Of a DNA stretch of 64,000 bases, positions 1-10,617 are shown one piece after another. Made by a program: the position numbers and the translations under genes. Source of the DNA: Escarpia spicata (lineage: Eukaryota; Annelida; Polychaeta; Sabellida; Siboglinidae); assembly GCA_963995525.1 (NCBI GenBank), contig OZ023212.1, positions 13,660,913-13,724,912 on the forward strand. Reading direction: 5' to 3'. How positions within the stretch are numbered: the stretch's first letter is position 1; each line of letters begins with the position of its first letter. The notes beneath the pieces are model-generated. The model saw only the letters and a list, made by a program, of their open reading frames with translations. It was not told where the DNA came from and searched no databases.

Positions 1-807
1 TTAATATGTGTTCCAAAATGTGTCATCGAATTATCTTGTCATAAATAGCATCATGACAGTATTAGCTATTTTCTAAACAAGCAGAATAATTTTACGTAAT
101 GTTCCTAAAATCTTCAAGTAGATATTGTTGTTTATGGTGCATGTCAAGATGTGAACCATTAATTTTCCACTTCTACCACAATTTTCCGTGTATAATATGC
201 ATTTCTTTCCTTCATATTTTATTGGAAAAGTCCAGGTGCATATTATACATGGTGCTAGCACTAAAGAACTTTTTTTTAGAAAACGTCACCTCATTTTATA
301 CAATCTATCATGCGCCGTAAGTGTGCTAGATGCGCATTTCATAAAAGATAGTTTCGTGGTAACGCAGTTTGGCACGTACATCATGGCAGATACAACCTAT
401 GACAGTCCGCTAGGGGTTCAGTGTAGTTCTACAAACACACGCTTGGGTCATTCGTAGTTGTACACAGGTGGAAGAATGACTGCGTACATACGACTCACAA
501 GGTGACATTGTTGCATGCAGTATGCCAGTGGCAATGCCGTAACTTGCTTAAGGGACTTTTTTTATTCTGGAATGGATTCAAGGATCGTCACGCAAAAGAA
601 CTTTGATTAAATAACAGTGGCTAACCCTGAGCCGCGCTTCAAGAAAACTATCAGAAGTGGGGAAATGAGGGATTGACGTCAAAAGTTGGGATGCTTATTA
701 TACATGGGGGCATATTATACATGAGGGCGTATTATACACAGAAACTTATGGTAAATATAGCCACAAAACAATATTCGGTGTAGATTTGGTATACATGCAT
801 GTGTGCA

Positions 808-896
<89 letters not shown>

Positions 897-1044
897 ATGC
901 ATCACATGCACACATGTATGCACGCACACATAACAAACATAACATACATCACATGCGTACACATACACACACATGCATACACATGCATGCACGCACACAC
1001 ACGCATACACACACACGCACAATGTATGTTTGTTGTGTTTACAG
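1..1044. other. Intron or upstream part of the MAP3K gene, no exon recognised
   Basis: This stretch precedes the first recognisable MAP3K2/3 exon, so it is probably intron. I see no convincing coding exon in it. It holds a long (CA)n tract near its right side and related short motifs of the type TATTATACAT at 699-738, with an inverted relative near 187-200 and 239-251. These could mark the ends of a small decayed element, but this is weak. Confidence 0.5.
809..891. repeat. (CA)n microsatellite
   Basis: About 40 uninterrupted CA units, followed to about 1020 by degenerate CA/TG-rich sequence. It ends roughly 150 bases before the 3' splice site of the exon at 1045. The long His-Thr and Cys-Val reading frames across it are a property of the dinucleotide repeat and not genes. 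Confidence 0.97.
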
Positions 1045-4000
1045 AAGCGTAACGGTCAAACTGACCACAGTGCCAGTAGTTCACGGTCAGGCAGCCAGTC
1101 GTCCCTGGACAGTAGCTACTGCAGTGCCCAGTGAGTACACATCACACGGGGTGTTGGCTATCGTGAGCATTCATTGTCTCGCATATGTATTCAAAGACAT
1201 CGTTGGTCTTCGCTTTGTGTCAGTAATCGTTGTGAAAAAAAACCCAAATTACGACCTTTTTCTGACGAACTCATTCAGCACGATACAACATGAAATAAGT
1301 CTTTTTTATGTGCAACACATTTACCATTTTTCTGTGCAATTAATCTGACCGCTTTGGCCATTCAGAGGCACTCTTTGTCCAGCAAGTGACCTCCTTGATG
1401 GTCCTACGTTCAGTGTGTTGCTAGGTTTAGTGTGGCATCCTTTTTAATTAGTTTTAATTGTGTTGACTGAAGACATACTTAGTCAAAGTTAGTTCATTTC
1501 CTTCCCAAATCCCAGCCAGTCCCTTGCTGTGGTGATGCATGATGACGCATGTCCCTATTTCTGATTAATGCTTAACCTTGCTGTGGTGATGCATGATGAC
1601 GCATGTCCCTATTTCTGATTAATGCTTAACCTTGCTGTGGTGATGCATGATGACGCATGTCCCTATTTCTGATTAATGCTTAACCTTGCTGTGGTGATGC
1701 ATGATGACGCATGTCCCTATTTCTGATTAATGCTTAACCTTGCTGTGGTGATGCATGATGACGCATGTCCCTATTTCTGATTAATGCTTAACCTTGCTGT
1801 GGTGATGCATGATGGCGCATGTTCCTATATCCGATTAATGCTTACCTTGCTGTGGTGATGCATGATGGCGCATGTCCCTATTTCTGATTAATGCTTAACC
1901 TTGCTGTGGTGATGCAGATTCTGTTTAACGATGGAGTTTCCTTATGAGTTCTTTAGTTTAGTGAAACTGTCCCCACTTTTGTGATTTATAGCTCGAGTTC
2001 TTGGGGAGTTGTAAAAATGTATTATTCAATATTAATTAAAATTGGCACACTGCAGCATATTTACGTACTCTGTTGTAGACGCAGCCATGGGTCAACTAGA
2101 AGCATACCTTCTACTAATTCAAAAGACTACACAGGTATTGATACAGTCACATGGGGGTTGCCTTGCATTACCTGATTGATCAATGATAGAATGTCTGAAT
2201 TTGTTATAACAGTTTTATTTAATTTCTTCTAATTGTAAATAGTATTTTTAGTATAATTTTTTTTCCATTATGATTTTCCCCTTTAATAGAAACATTTGGT
2301 TGTTTTTCACGTTTTGGCAGCTCAGTTCTGCACTACAGATGGCACCACAATGGGTAATGAATTATTACGGTGTCAGATATAATATGGACTGCACGTTTCA
2401 TGTAATAGTCTACACAAGTTAGCAATGTTGAGATTTATTTGAAAGATGAGGTGTGTGGCTTCAAATAGAGGTGTGGCTTCAAGTGAGTATTTACGGTACT
2501 TGACTGGTAGTGTTGTGTTATTTCTGCTACAGATGATGAGAAGAGAGGAGGGACGTTTCCCCGTCGTGGCGCTCCCTCGGGATCATACTGTCAGCTGAAC
2601 CAAGGTAAACAAATGTTTACTTCTCTAATTCACTCATTATTTATTTCAAAATACACTAGAACTTACCCATTAACCTTTTACAACTTGAGTGCACGAAAGC
2701 ATCCAGGCACCCATTTTCTCAAGCGCCCAAAAGCATCTTTGAGCTTTGACAACCTGCGAAAGTGACGTCATCTTCTGCGTACTTATGTAACTTGTGTCGT
2801 ATGATTCTTTAGTGTATCTGCTATGCCTAGGGGTATTTTTCATATGGCTCTCTATTGGAAGTTTTTGAATTAGTGCTGTTTGAAAATATCAACTGACAAA
2901 GAGTTCTTAGAGATGTGTTGCTTTTTGTAAACACACCCAACATAGCATATCGCGTTTCACATATTTAATTTAAAAGTTGATAAGTATATTTAGCAATGTC
3001 ATGTGCAAAATTCAATTATTTTAAAGATAAGTACATCTTGGTATGTTAGGAAATTAAGTACAACAAAGTTATGCCAAAAACTAGGTGAATCCATATCTTA
3101 ATGATTTTGTGCGCGTTTCATAAAATGACATGTTCATTATTAGTGTTTTAAGTTAGCAATGTCAAGATTTATTTGAAAGATGAGGTTTGTGGCTTCAAAT
3201 AGAAGTGTGGCTTCAAGTGAGTATTTACGGTACTTGACTGGTAGTGTTGTGTTATTTCTGCTACAGCTGATGAGAAGAGAGGAGGGACGTTTCCCCGTCT
3301 CGGCGCTCCCTCGGGATCATACTGTCGGCTGAACCAAGGTAAACAAATGTTTACTTCTCTAATTCACTCATTATTTATTTCAAAATACACTAGAACTTAA
3401 CCATTAACCTTTTACAACTTGAGTGCCTGAAAGCATCCAGGCACCCATTTTCTCAAGCGCCCAAAAGCATCTTTGAGCTTTGACAACCTACGAAAGTGAC
3501 GTCATCTTCTGCGTACTTATGTAACTTGTGTCGTAGGATTCTTTAGTGTATCTGCTGTGCCTAGGGGTATTTTTCATATGGCTCTCTATTGGAAGTTTTT
3601 GAATTAGTGCTGTTTGAAAATATCAACTGACAAAGAGTTCTTAGAGATGTGTTGCTTTTTGTAAACACACCCAACATAGCATATCGCGTTTCACATATTT
3701 AATTTAAAAGTTGATAAGTATATTTAGCAACGTCATGTGCAAAATTCAATTATTTTAAAGATAAGTACATCTTGGTATGTTAGGAAATAAAGTACAACAA
3801 AGTTATGCCAAAAACTAGGCGAATCCATATCTTAATGATTTTGTGCGCGTTTCATAAAATGACATGTTCATTATTAGTGTTTTTATGCTTTGAGATTTAT
3901 TTTAAAATTATGCTTTAAATATATTTACCAGTGGGGGACACTAATTGTGTGTCCAATCATGTTTTGCTGTTTTAACCAAAAAAAACCTTATCAAATTCAT

Positions 4001-7000
4001 CCATAATATGTCTATGTGCTAAATCTCTAACATATTTCCGTCACATTTTTTAAAACAAACTTAGAAAAGTCGTTTTGAGTGAATAACTTACGAAAATAAA
4101 ACGCAGAATCAAAATTTCGTAAAAGACTCCTGCGTCAAAAACTGTGCGTCTTATCTGTGCTGTGTAAATCATATGGCCAGGGCATGTCACGTGAATCGGT
4201 GCAAGATCGGGTGGTGTATTAAAATAGGCCAAGAGCGTTAGAACACGAGATTTCAGTGACACGATTTTTTGCTAGACACAAATTTTCTCGTCGTGAATAT
4301 ATATATACATCCACATGTTTTTCAGTGAATACTATAAACCATGACATTCTTTATGTATCAGGTTCGCAGTCGTTCCCACGCCACCTCCACAAGGGAGACC
4401 TGTCAGTCCACCAGCAGCTGTCTTCAGTCAGCAGTGATCTGTCTGTGTCCACTAGCAGCAGTAGCAGTGGTCTCGGGGCCATTGACATCGACTCACCGGA
4501 CGGACGGCGTCACTTCGACCAGCTCACCGGTAGTCTCAAACACCTCTCCGCGCACAAGTGTAAGTTCTCTCGTTTCTCGCTGGGGTTCACAAGGGTCATG
4601 GAAAACGTCGTTCTCTGCTTTTGTAAAATATCTGTTTAGTTCGGGAGATATTTTGGAATTCAGAACATATTATGAAAGGAACTTTAAAGAAAATTAAAGC
4701 ACTTTAAAGAATTTTAATTGAAATCGAGGAAACATTATGTGTATGTTTATGCAAATTTGTTTAGAAATTGGAAATAACTCTTCAGTTATGCTTATGTTGA
4801 ATAGAAAGTAACGAAATGGCATAAGGTCGCAAGTTCCCTAATATGTTAAGCATTGGGTGGGGGGGGGAGTGGCTTGATCATCACCATATATGGCATGAAA
4901 TGAATTGATATAGTGGTGCCACCTAGTGAGTGAACATGTTAGTTCAAATAATTTTGGATTGTAAAAGGCCAAACACCTCGTATTGGTGGGGTAGGGGTGG
5001 TTAGGACAGGGTAGAAAATAAAAGGTTAACTCGGATGGATACACTTGACAGCTCCCCGGGCCCCGAGTGATTGGAAGAAAGGGAGGATGTTAGGAGCCGG
5101 AGCGTTTGGACAAGTGTTCCTCTGTTATGATGCCGACTCTGGTCTCGAACTCGCCGTCAAACAAGTCGTCATCAATAATACGGACAAAGAAATCTCAAAG
5201 GTAAGCACGTTGTAGCTTGATGTGACATTATAACATGGTTTTGATTATTGAATGGTGAGTATCGTTATGACAAATTTGGTTCATTTGACATTGCAATAGT
5301 TCACTCGTCTTAGTAATGTTGTTCTCTTGTTTCCCTGTCTGTCGGCTGCCCTCAATTCCGATCCTCAATTTCTGTTTTCTTTTTCCTCATTATAATTTTA
5401 ATATAAAAACTTCTTTCACACCTGTATCTTAGCTTTTGATTTGATGTTAACTCGTGTTATTGTCACTTTCAGGAAGTGAGATCACTCAAGTGTGAAATTC
5501 AGTTGCTGAAAAATCTCCACCACCTGAGAATTGTCCAGTATTATGGCTGTCAGGAGACTGGAACCTTCCTAAACATCTTCATGGAGTACATGGCTGGGGT
5601 AAGTAGAGTCCTCTTGCAACACCACGTTCCTTGTGCACATGCAGCATGACATCTGCTAAATCTATCTTCCCTGCATCCATTTCTCGCTTAAACAACTTTC
5701 CATATGTTTTCCCACAAATAAAAACAGAATTTCAACAAAATATTTGACGGAATGTCCAAGAACTACACATGCTTTTGATGGCTTGATGGATGTTTTGCTC
5801 GTCAATTGATTGATAGGTCAATTCATTTATCACATTATGAGTTGGGTTTGTTGATGTTTCGATTTGTGTTGTGTGAGAGGTTGAAATGATAATCCTGATA
5901 TAAAGATATGTTCAAAGGCGCTTAAAATACAACATTGTTAAAACATAATCGCTATAATACGATAATTATTTTACATCTAAAAAATTATAATGCATTAAGA
6001 ATATAATACAACAATTTTAATACATTTGTCAATAAATAACTTGTATAACAATATAACAAAGTATCAGCTAAATGACCTGTGAAGGATCACATCAACACAT
6101 ATGTTGAAATGATCTGGTGTGTTGTAGGGATCCATGAAGGATCACATCAACACATACGTTGAAATGATCTGGTGTGTTGTAAGAATCTGTGAAGGATCAC
6201 ATCTACATATACGTTGAAATGATCTGGTGTGTTATAGGGATCCGTGAAGGATCACATCAACACGTACGTTGAAATGATCTGGTGTTGTAGGGATCTGTGA
6301 AGGATCACATCAACACATACGTTGAAATGATCTGGTGTGTTGTACGGATCTGTGAAGGATCACATCAACACGTACGTTGAAATGATCTGGTGTGTTGTAG
6401 GGATCTGTGAAGGATCACATCTACATATACGTTGAAATGATCTGGTGTGTTATAGGGATCTGTGAAGGATCACATCTACATATACGTTGAAATGATCTGG
6501 TGTGTTATAGGGATCTGTGAAGGATCACATCAACACGTACGTTGAAATGATCTGGTGTTGTAGGGATCTGTGAAGGATCACATCAACACATACGTTGAAA
6601 TGATCTGGTGTGTTGTACGGATCTGTGAAGGATCACATCAACACGTACGTTGAAATGATCTGGTGTTGTAGGGATCTGTGAAGGATCACATCAACACATA
6701 CGTTGAAATGATCTGGTGTGTTGTACGGATCTGTGAAGGATCACATCAACACGTACGTTGAAATGATCTGGTGTGTTGTAGGGATCTGTGAAGGATCACA
6801 TCAGCACATACGTTGAAATGATTGGGTGTGTTGTAGAGATCCGTGAAGGATCACATCAACACATATGTTGAAATGATCTGGTGTGTTGTAGGGATCTGTG
6901 AAGGATCACATTAACACGTATGGGGCACTGCGGGAGAATGTGACACGCAAGTACACGAGGCAGGTGGTGGAGGGGCTTATCTACCTACATGACTTGATGA

Positions 7001-10000
7001 TAGTCCACAGGGACATCAAAGGTTTGTCCCTTCTCAATGTTTTTTTCCATCTTGGTACCTAGCGGGGTGGGGGTCACATCACTTGTTTTGTTCATATATT
7101 CATCTTCTTCATTGTCCTCCCGTCAGTGTCTTACTGTGTAGACGGGCCACGGTGTGTTCTGCCCTCTTGACAAGCTGTCTCCACCTAGCACAGACTTCTG
7201 CTAGTCTCTGCTGTTCACCCCTGCCCTTTCGCCATCTCTCTTGACCAGGGATGAGAGTGACATTCAGAGAAAAAAACGGAAATTTTGCTGTGGCCCACAT
7301 TTCAGCCCGAGAGGACTGTCTCATCTAATCGGGGGAGGGGGGACTCCTCAGAGATAATTTTTAATTGTAGATGACATATGGTGTATTTTGAGCAATACTA
7401 AATAGAAAATCTTAACATTTCCAATAGCAAAAAAAGCACACGGACTCACGCACACACTGTCATAGTACTAACTCATTTGTTAATGATAATTTCTGGGCTT
7501 AACAAGAGTTGGTTGACGGGCAGCTTTCTCCTTGGCCAGCTTTGTTAAAACAGCACGTTGATGGGCCATTCTAGCTTTCTTCGTTGCCAGCTCAACTGCT
7601 TCCTTAGCTTTGTACTTGGTGGCTGCCTTCGTCTTTGACATGTTCAGCTCAGTTTTCTTCTCCTCCTTCATTCCTCGGCAAGAAGGATGGAGTACATCTT
7701 GTATGCACCCCTCGTGTTGTGAACGAGGCGACCAGTCCTGTTTGTGGAAGTCCTGTATAGCAGTCTTGTTGCTTGCCATGAGCGAGTACTTCACTGTCTG
7801 GATCGTGTTGAATGTACTAACATTCTTTCTGGCAGTGGCAGTATTCATGATGCTAGACATGTGACTAAAACACCCTTCCACTTGAGGACCATGAAAGCAG
7901 CTCATCACTGCAGCCATCAGCTTTGACAAGGCTGGGAACTTGCCAGTAGAGAATATGGTAGCCCACCACGAGTCCAATCTGGAACTTGTGGGTGCTTGTG
8001 GAAGTGTGTTGTCTACATGGAATCGGCGAACTTCCATGTGATACGCCCTCTGTTCAGGTTCTAATAGAATGTTGGTGACCAGTGTGGGCAGTGCCAGCGT
8101 GTGTACTTCAATGCCTTCGGTTCCTCTCTGATTGTAGCCTGCAGGATCCAATCCGCATAGTTGACATCGGCATCGCACCACAAACAGTAGGCTTTCCCTG
8201 GTGCTGGTAATTTATTGATGAATATATCCAACAATAGTGTCTCCAGCCACGCCCAATTCCACTTATTCTTGACACTTTTGTCAATCAATGTCCTTCACGC
8301 AACATTTGTCTTGCCGTACAACAAAACGTTGATTACCCATTGTGTTCGAAAATGATCGACATCTCCACAAAATACATCCTCATTTCCTATTGGTCCACTG
8401 CTTTTGTGCGCGCACTTCGAAAGCGCTGAAGCGAACAGCCGACAGAACTAAGGGTTTTACTTCGCAGATTCACGGGTTCGGTTGGGTCGGTTCAGTCTCT
8501 AATCGCCAGGCAGCGTCATTAACGTGGCGACACCCGGTGGATACTGGATAGATAGTTAACTCAATCCGCAGATAGATCGTCAGTGAATTGTCCAGGATTG
8601 TATATGCCCTACCCCCAACATTCATTTTTTTCTCCCCGGATTTACACGATTCACAAAAGTGATCTTTGGAGCAGTATAAAAACCGGAAATTTCTCATCCC
8701 TGCTTGACACTGTCTCTCCATCTTAATGTTGTCTTCTTCTCCTACAACCCTCCTCTGTCTTCTGTGCACTCTTTGTCAGTTGTAGGTGTTTCTTCCAGTC
8801 TTTTTGTTTATGTCCTTCTCAATGCAGTGATTCAGTTGTATTAATCTTTTATAATTTCTACAGTAAATGTTCCTTTTTATAGGAACGTTTTGACAGCTTG
8901 GTAAGGTAAGATGTATTTTAGAAAAAAGCTTATACAATTCATTCATAAATCTGACAACTCTCTTTACTGATATGGTATTTAAAATATAAAAAATCAGATG
9001 ATATGCTAGCCAGTTTTTGCTGACACTGAACTAATTAGTATCTTTAACATATCGATTGGTTAAAAATAATGTCCATACAAAACTTATTCCCACTGAAATC
9101 ATTCATCTTTCAAAGATATGGGATGTGAAATCAAATCTGCCATCTACATAAATCTCTTTATGGCAGTTAGTAGCAGACCCATCAGTGTTCACCTTTAGAG
9201 GTAAACGTAATATTTGTCAATGTATCGGTGTCAAATTCCAATTTCTTGAGTTTCTGGTATTAAAATGTGATGTGTATAACCGCTGTGTTTTAGGGGCAAA
9301 CATCTTGCGAGATTCCAACGGCAATGTGAAACTTGGTGATTTTGGGGCGTCGAAGAGATTACAAACGATATGCACAGCGACGGGCACGATGACACAAGCA
9401 AACACAATTACGGGCACGCCCTACTGGATGTCACCTGATGTCATCAACGGGGAGGGGTACGGACGCAAGGCAGACATCTGGTAAGTGGAAGCATAGAGTA
9501 ACCAGCAAAGTAAATTACAATTAACACAGAAATGGTCCAGTTAAACTGAATTAACCTCACATATTGATTAGGTCAGTTAAATTAACCTCCAGTTTCATGA
9601 GAACATTCAGTAGTTGTCAGTGTATTTTAAAACTAAGGTTCCCATAATGCATGGATATACAAAATATGTAGCTCGACTGAAATGTTGCAATATAATGCTA
9701 CCAATATGAAATGCCACTGAAAGGGCTGTTGATTAAAGAAACTGACAAAAATGTCCATCTTCTAGATTACTTTTAGTTTGTGAGCAGCAGTAGGTGGTCG
9801 ATTTGATGGTTCAGAAAGCAACCAATCGGGTCCTTAGATGTGCTAGAAGGCGCTACATACAGACATGAAGGACGGTCTCGCAAAGTATTTGTAGCAGACA
9901 TTTGACCAAGATTAAGTTAATAAAAACAGTCTTTGACGGTGAATTTTTTCTGTGGTTGTTGCACTTGTAACACACACAGTTTGACAGGAAATAGACGGGG

Positions 10001-10617
10001 AAAGACAGGGGGGTGAATGTCAAAAAATAGAAACATTACGAATCCTTCGTAAACCCTTGATAGTTTGGTGGCTGATATATAAAGCATATATAGAAGGATT
10101 GGTGTAACAAACATACTCGTCCACCCAGATTTAGCGGGCATGGTAATTTGTAACAGAAAGTTTGCTGTGTTGAACATGAGAAAGTTGAACACCAAAGGGT
10201 ATAGCAGTTAACTTGTTGGCTCAGCCATAATGTCAGTAGTTTGTTTTGAAACTGGAAGTTTTGTTTATTATTTGAACATGTTCCCATGGTCGTGCCGACC
10301 GTTGTTATAGGCTTATTAAACACAATTTGGCAGGCAGCATACCTTCAACATAGTCTTAACACAATTGTGGTCTTCCTTGCAGGAGTCTTGGCTGCACAGT
10401 TGTCGAGATGTTGACGAGTAACCCACCGTGGATCGAGTTCGAGGCAATGGCTGCGATATTCAAGATAGCGACAAGCGACTACCCCAAGTTTGAGCTTCCA
10501 AAAGACACGTCCGACATCGCCAAGAAGTTTCTCAAACTGTGCTTCCACAAATTGCCAACGAGTCGGCCCTCGGCGAAGGACTTATTACTACACAGATTTG
10601 TCAATGAGTTTACGTAG
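1045..10617 (+). CDS. MAP3K2/3: MEKK2/3-type MAP kinase kinase kinase, 3' part of the gene
   Basis: Serine/threonine MAP3K that in the known family phosphorylates MAP2Ks (MEK5, MKK4/7). Exons by frame and GT-AG sites: 1045-1130, 2079-2134, 2533-2604, 3267-3338 (a duplicate of the preceding exon), 4362-4559, 5052-5200, 5473-5598, 6892-7021, 9294-9480, 10383-10617 (stop TAG). Phases join cleanly: 436 codons plus stop with both duplicate exons, 412 with one. The first four exons and 4362-4559 encode a Ser-rich linker. The kinase domain starts in 5052-5200 with glycine loop GAGAFG and AVK lysine. The alpha-C region (CEIQLLKNL) and hinge (MEYMAGG) follow in 5473-5598, HRDIKGAN spans 6892-7021/9294-9480, then [22 protein letters not shown], and the C-lobe ending HRFVNEFT. 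Family specificity comes from the near-identity of [15 protein letters not shown] and [11 protein letters not shown] to MEKK2/3. The N-terminal PB1 domain is outside the window. Oddity: the usual SPE (APE motif) reads SPD. Confidence 0.93.
1522..1916 (+). repeat. 54-bp minisatellite, about 7.3 units
   Basis: Units begin CCTTGCTGTGGTGATGCATG at 1522, 1576, 1630, 1684, 1738, 1792 and about 1845, with a partial last unit ending TGGTGATGCAG. The first five units are essentially identical and the later two carry a few substitutions, suggesting recent expansion from one side. It lies in the intron between exons 1045-1130 and 2079-2134. Confidence 0.96.
2533..2604 (+). CDS. MAP3K2/3: MAP3K2/3 exon, duplicate copy A (72 nt)
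   Basis: Flanked by CTACAG and GTAAAC. It is phase-neutral (2 nt, 23 codons, 1 nt) and encodes [17 protein letters not shown] followed by SYCQLNQ, using the last base of the previous exon for the first codon. The GGTFPRR core corresponds to the GGTYPRRY segment known upstream of the kinase domain in vertebrate MEKK2/3. Because it is a multiple of three, this copy, copy B, or both can be included without changing frame. Confidence 0.85.
3267..3338 (+). CDS. MAP3K2/3: MAP3K2/3 exon, duplicate copy B (72 nt)
   Basis: Same splice signals and phase as copy A. Predicted coding differences from copy A include Arg to Leu (FPRR becomes FPRL) and Gln to Arg (SYCQ becomes SYCR), and the first residue becomes Ala when spliced after copy A. 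Both splice sites are intact. Whether it is used with, or instead of, copy A cannot be read from the DNA. Confidence 0.75.
3940..4260. repeat. Diverged dispersed repeat in a MAP3K intron
   Basis: Two blocks recur elsewhere. About 4000-4150 resembles 13460-13615, which lies inside the hAT element at 12574-14350. About 4190-4260 matches the reverse complement of 47150-47215 (shared core TTAGAACACGA, read here on +). This looks like an old fragment of an interspersed family and lies directly before the exon at 4362. Confidence 0.6.
4905..5010 (+). repeat. Dispersed repeat, related to 15833-15940
   Basis: The block beginning near GTGGTGCCACCTAGTGAG aligns with GTGGCGCCATCTAGCGAG at 15837 and stays alignable for about 100 bases. 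It includes GAACATGTTA and a shared stretch around TTTTGGAT. The family is not recognised. This copy ends close to the splice acceptor of exon 5052. Confidence 0.7.
6076..6930 (+). repeat. 53-56-bp minisatellite built from a 3' splice site and exon start
   Basis: Fifteen tandem units lie upstream of the real exon, and the exon itself is the sixteenth. Units begin near 6077, 6128, 6184, 6238, 6291, 6346, 6401, 6456, 6511, 6563, 6620, 6672, 6728, 6782 and 6837. Each carries GTTGTAG (or GTTATAG/GTTGTAC) followed by a copy of the exon start GGATCTGTGAAGGATCAC and about 12 more exon-like bases, then a spacer containing GTTGAAATGATCTGG. Some units read ATG instead of GTG in the exon-like part. Several lost the splice AG (GTAC) and some lack GT in the spacer. 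Confidence 0.95.
6892..7021 (+). CDS. MAP3K2/3: MAP3K2/3 exon that terminates the splice-site minisatellite
   Basis: 130 nt, phase 0 in, one base over at the end. It encodes [13 protein letters not shown], then [16 protein letters not shown], then [14 protein letters not shown] up to the catalytic loop. Its first 30 or so bases are the template of the tandem repeat upstream. The acceptor TTGTAG at 6886-6891 is therefore the last of a row of near-identical AG sites, and this exon is the only copy that continues into the catalytic loop. Confidence 0.9.
7246..8702 (-). mobile_element. Decayed, internally deleted hAT transposon in a MAP3K intron
   Basis: The ends are an 11-bp inverted repeat: CAGGGATGAGA at 7246-7256 and its reverse complement at 8692-8702. 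CTTGAC directly flanks both ends (7240-7245 and 8703-8708) and is probably a target duplication, 6 bp as seen; typical hAT elements give 8. The interior encodes the two ends of an hAT transposase on the minus strand but lacks the catalytic middle, so this is a deletion derivative of 1.46 kb. Confidence 0.8.
7480..8288 (-). pseudogene. hAT transposase remnant (N-terminal finger plus C-terminal dimerisation region)
   Basis: The N-terminal part (8288 down to about 8130) has W-rich sequence and a CLWC motif, as in the BED-like finger of hAT transposases. After a frame change it continues at 7480-8181 with [19 protein letters not shown] and [18 protein letters not shown], typical of the hAT C-terminal dimerisation domain. 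A Lys/Ala-rich tail follows. Complete hAT transposases are about 600-700 residues; here about 300 codons remain and the catalytic core is missing. It runs antisense to the host gene. Confidence 0.75.

Larger units (their letters stand above)
2418..3884 (+). repeat. Direct tandem duplication of about 734 bp carrying a MAP3K exon
   Basis: Copy A (about 2418-3149) and copy B (about 3152-3884) match nearly base for base through intron and exon, with a few substitutions and single-base indels. Both contain one 72-nt exon with intact splice sites. High identity across the intronic part implies a recent event. Confidence 0.95.

Noticed and set aside
715..1348. Long Cys-Val and His-Thr reading frames on both strands over the CA tract
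   Set aside because: Dinucleotide repeats have no stops in several frames. The only true coding part here is the 1045-1130 exon, in a different frame from the longest of these.
1522..1916. Minisatellite as a second splice-acceptor array, because the last unit ends GATGCAG
   Set aside because: Other units read GATGCATG with no AG at that place, and no exon-like sequence follows.
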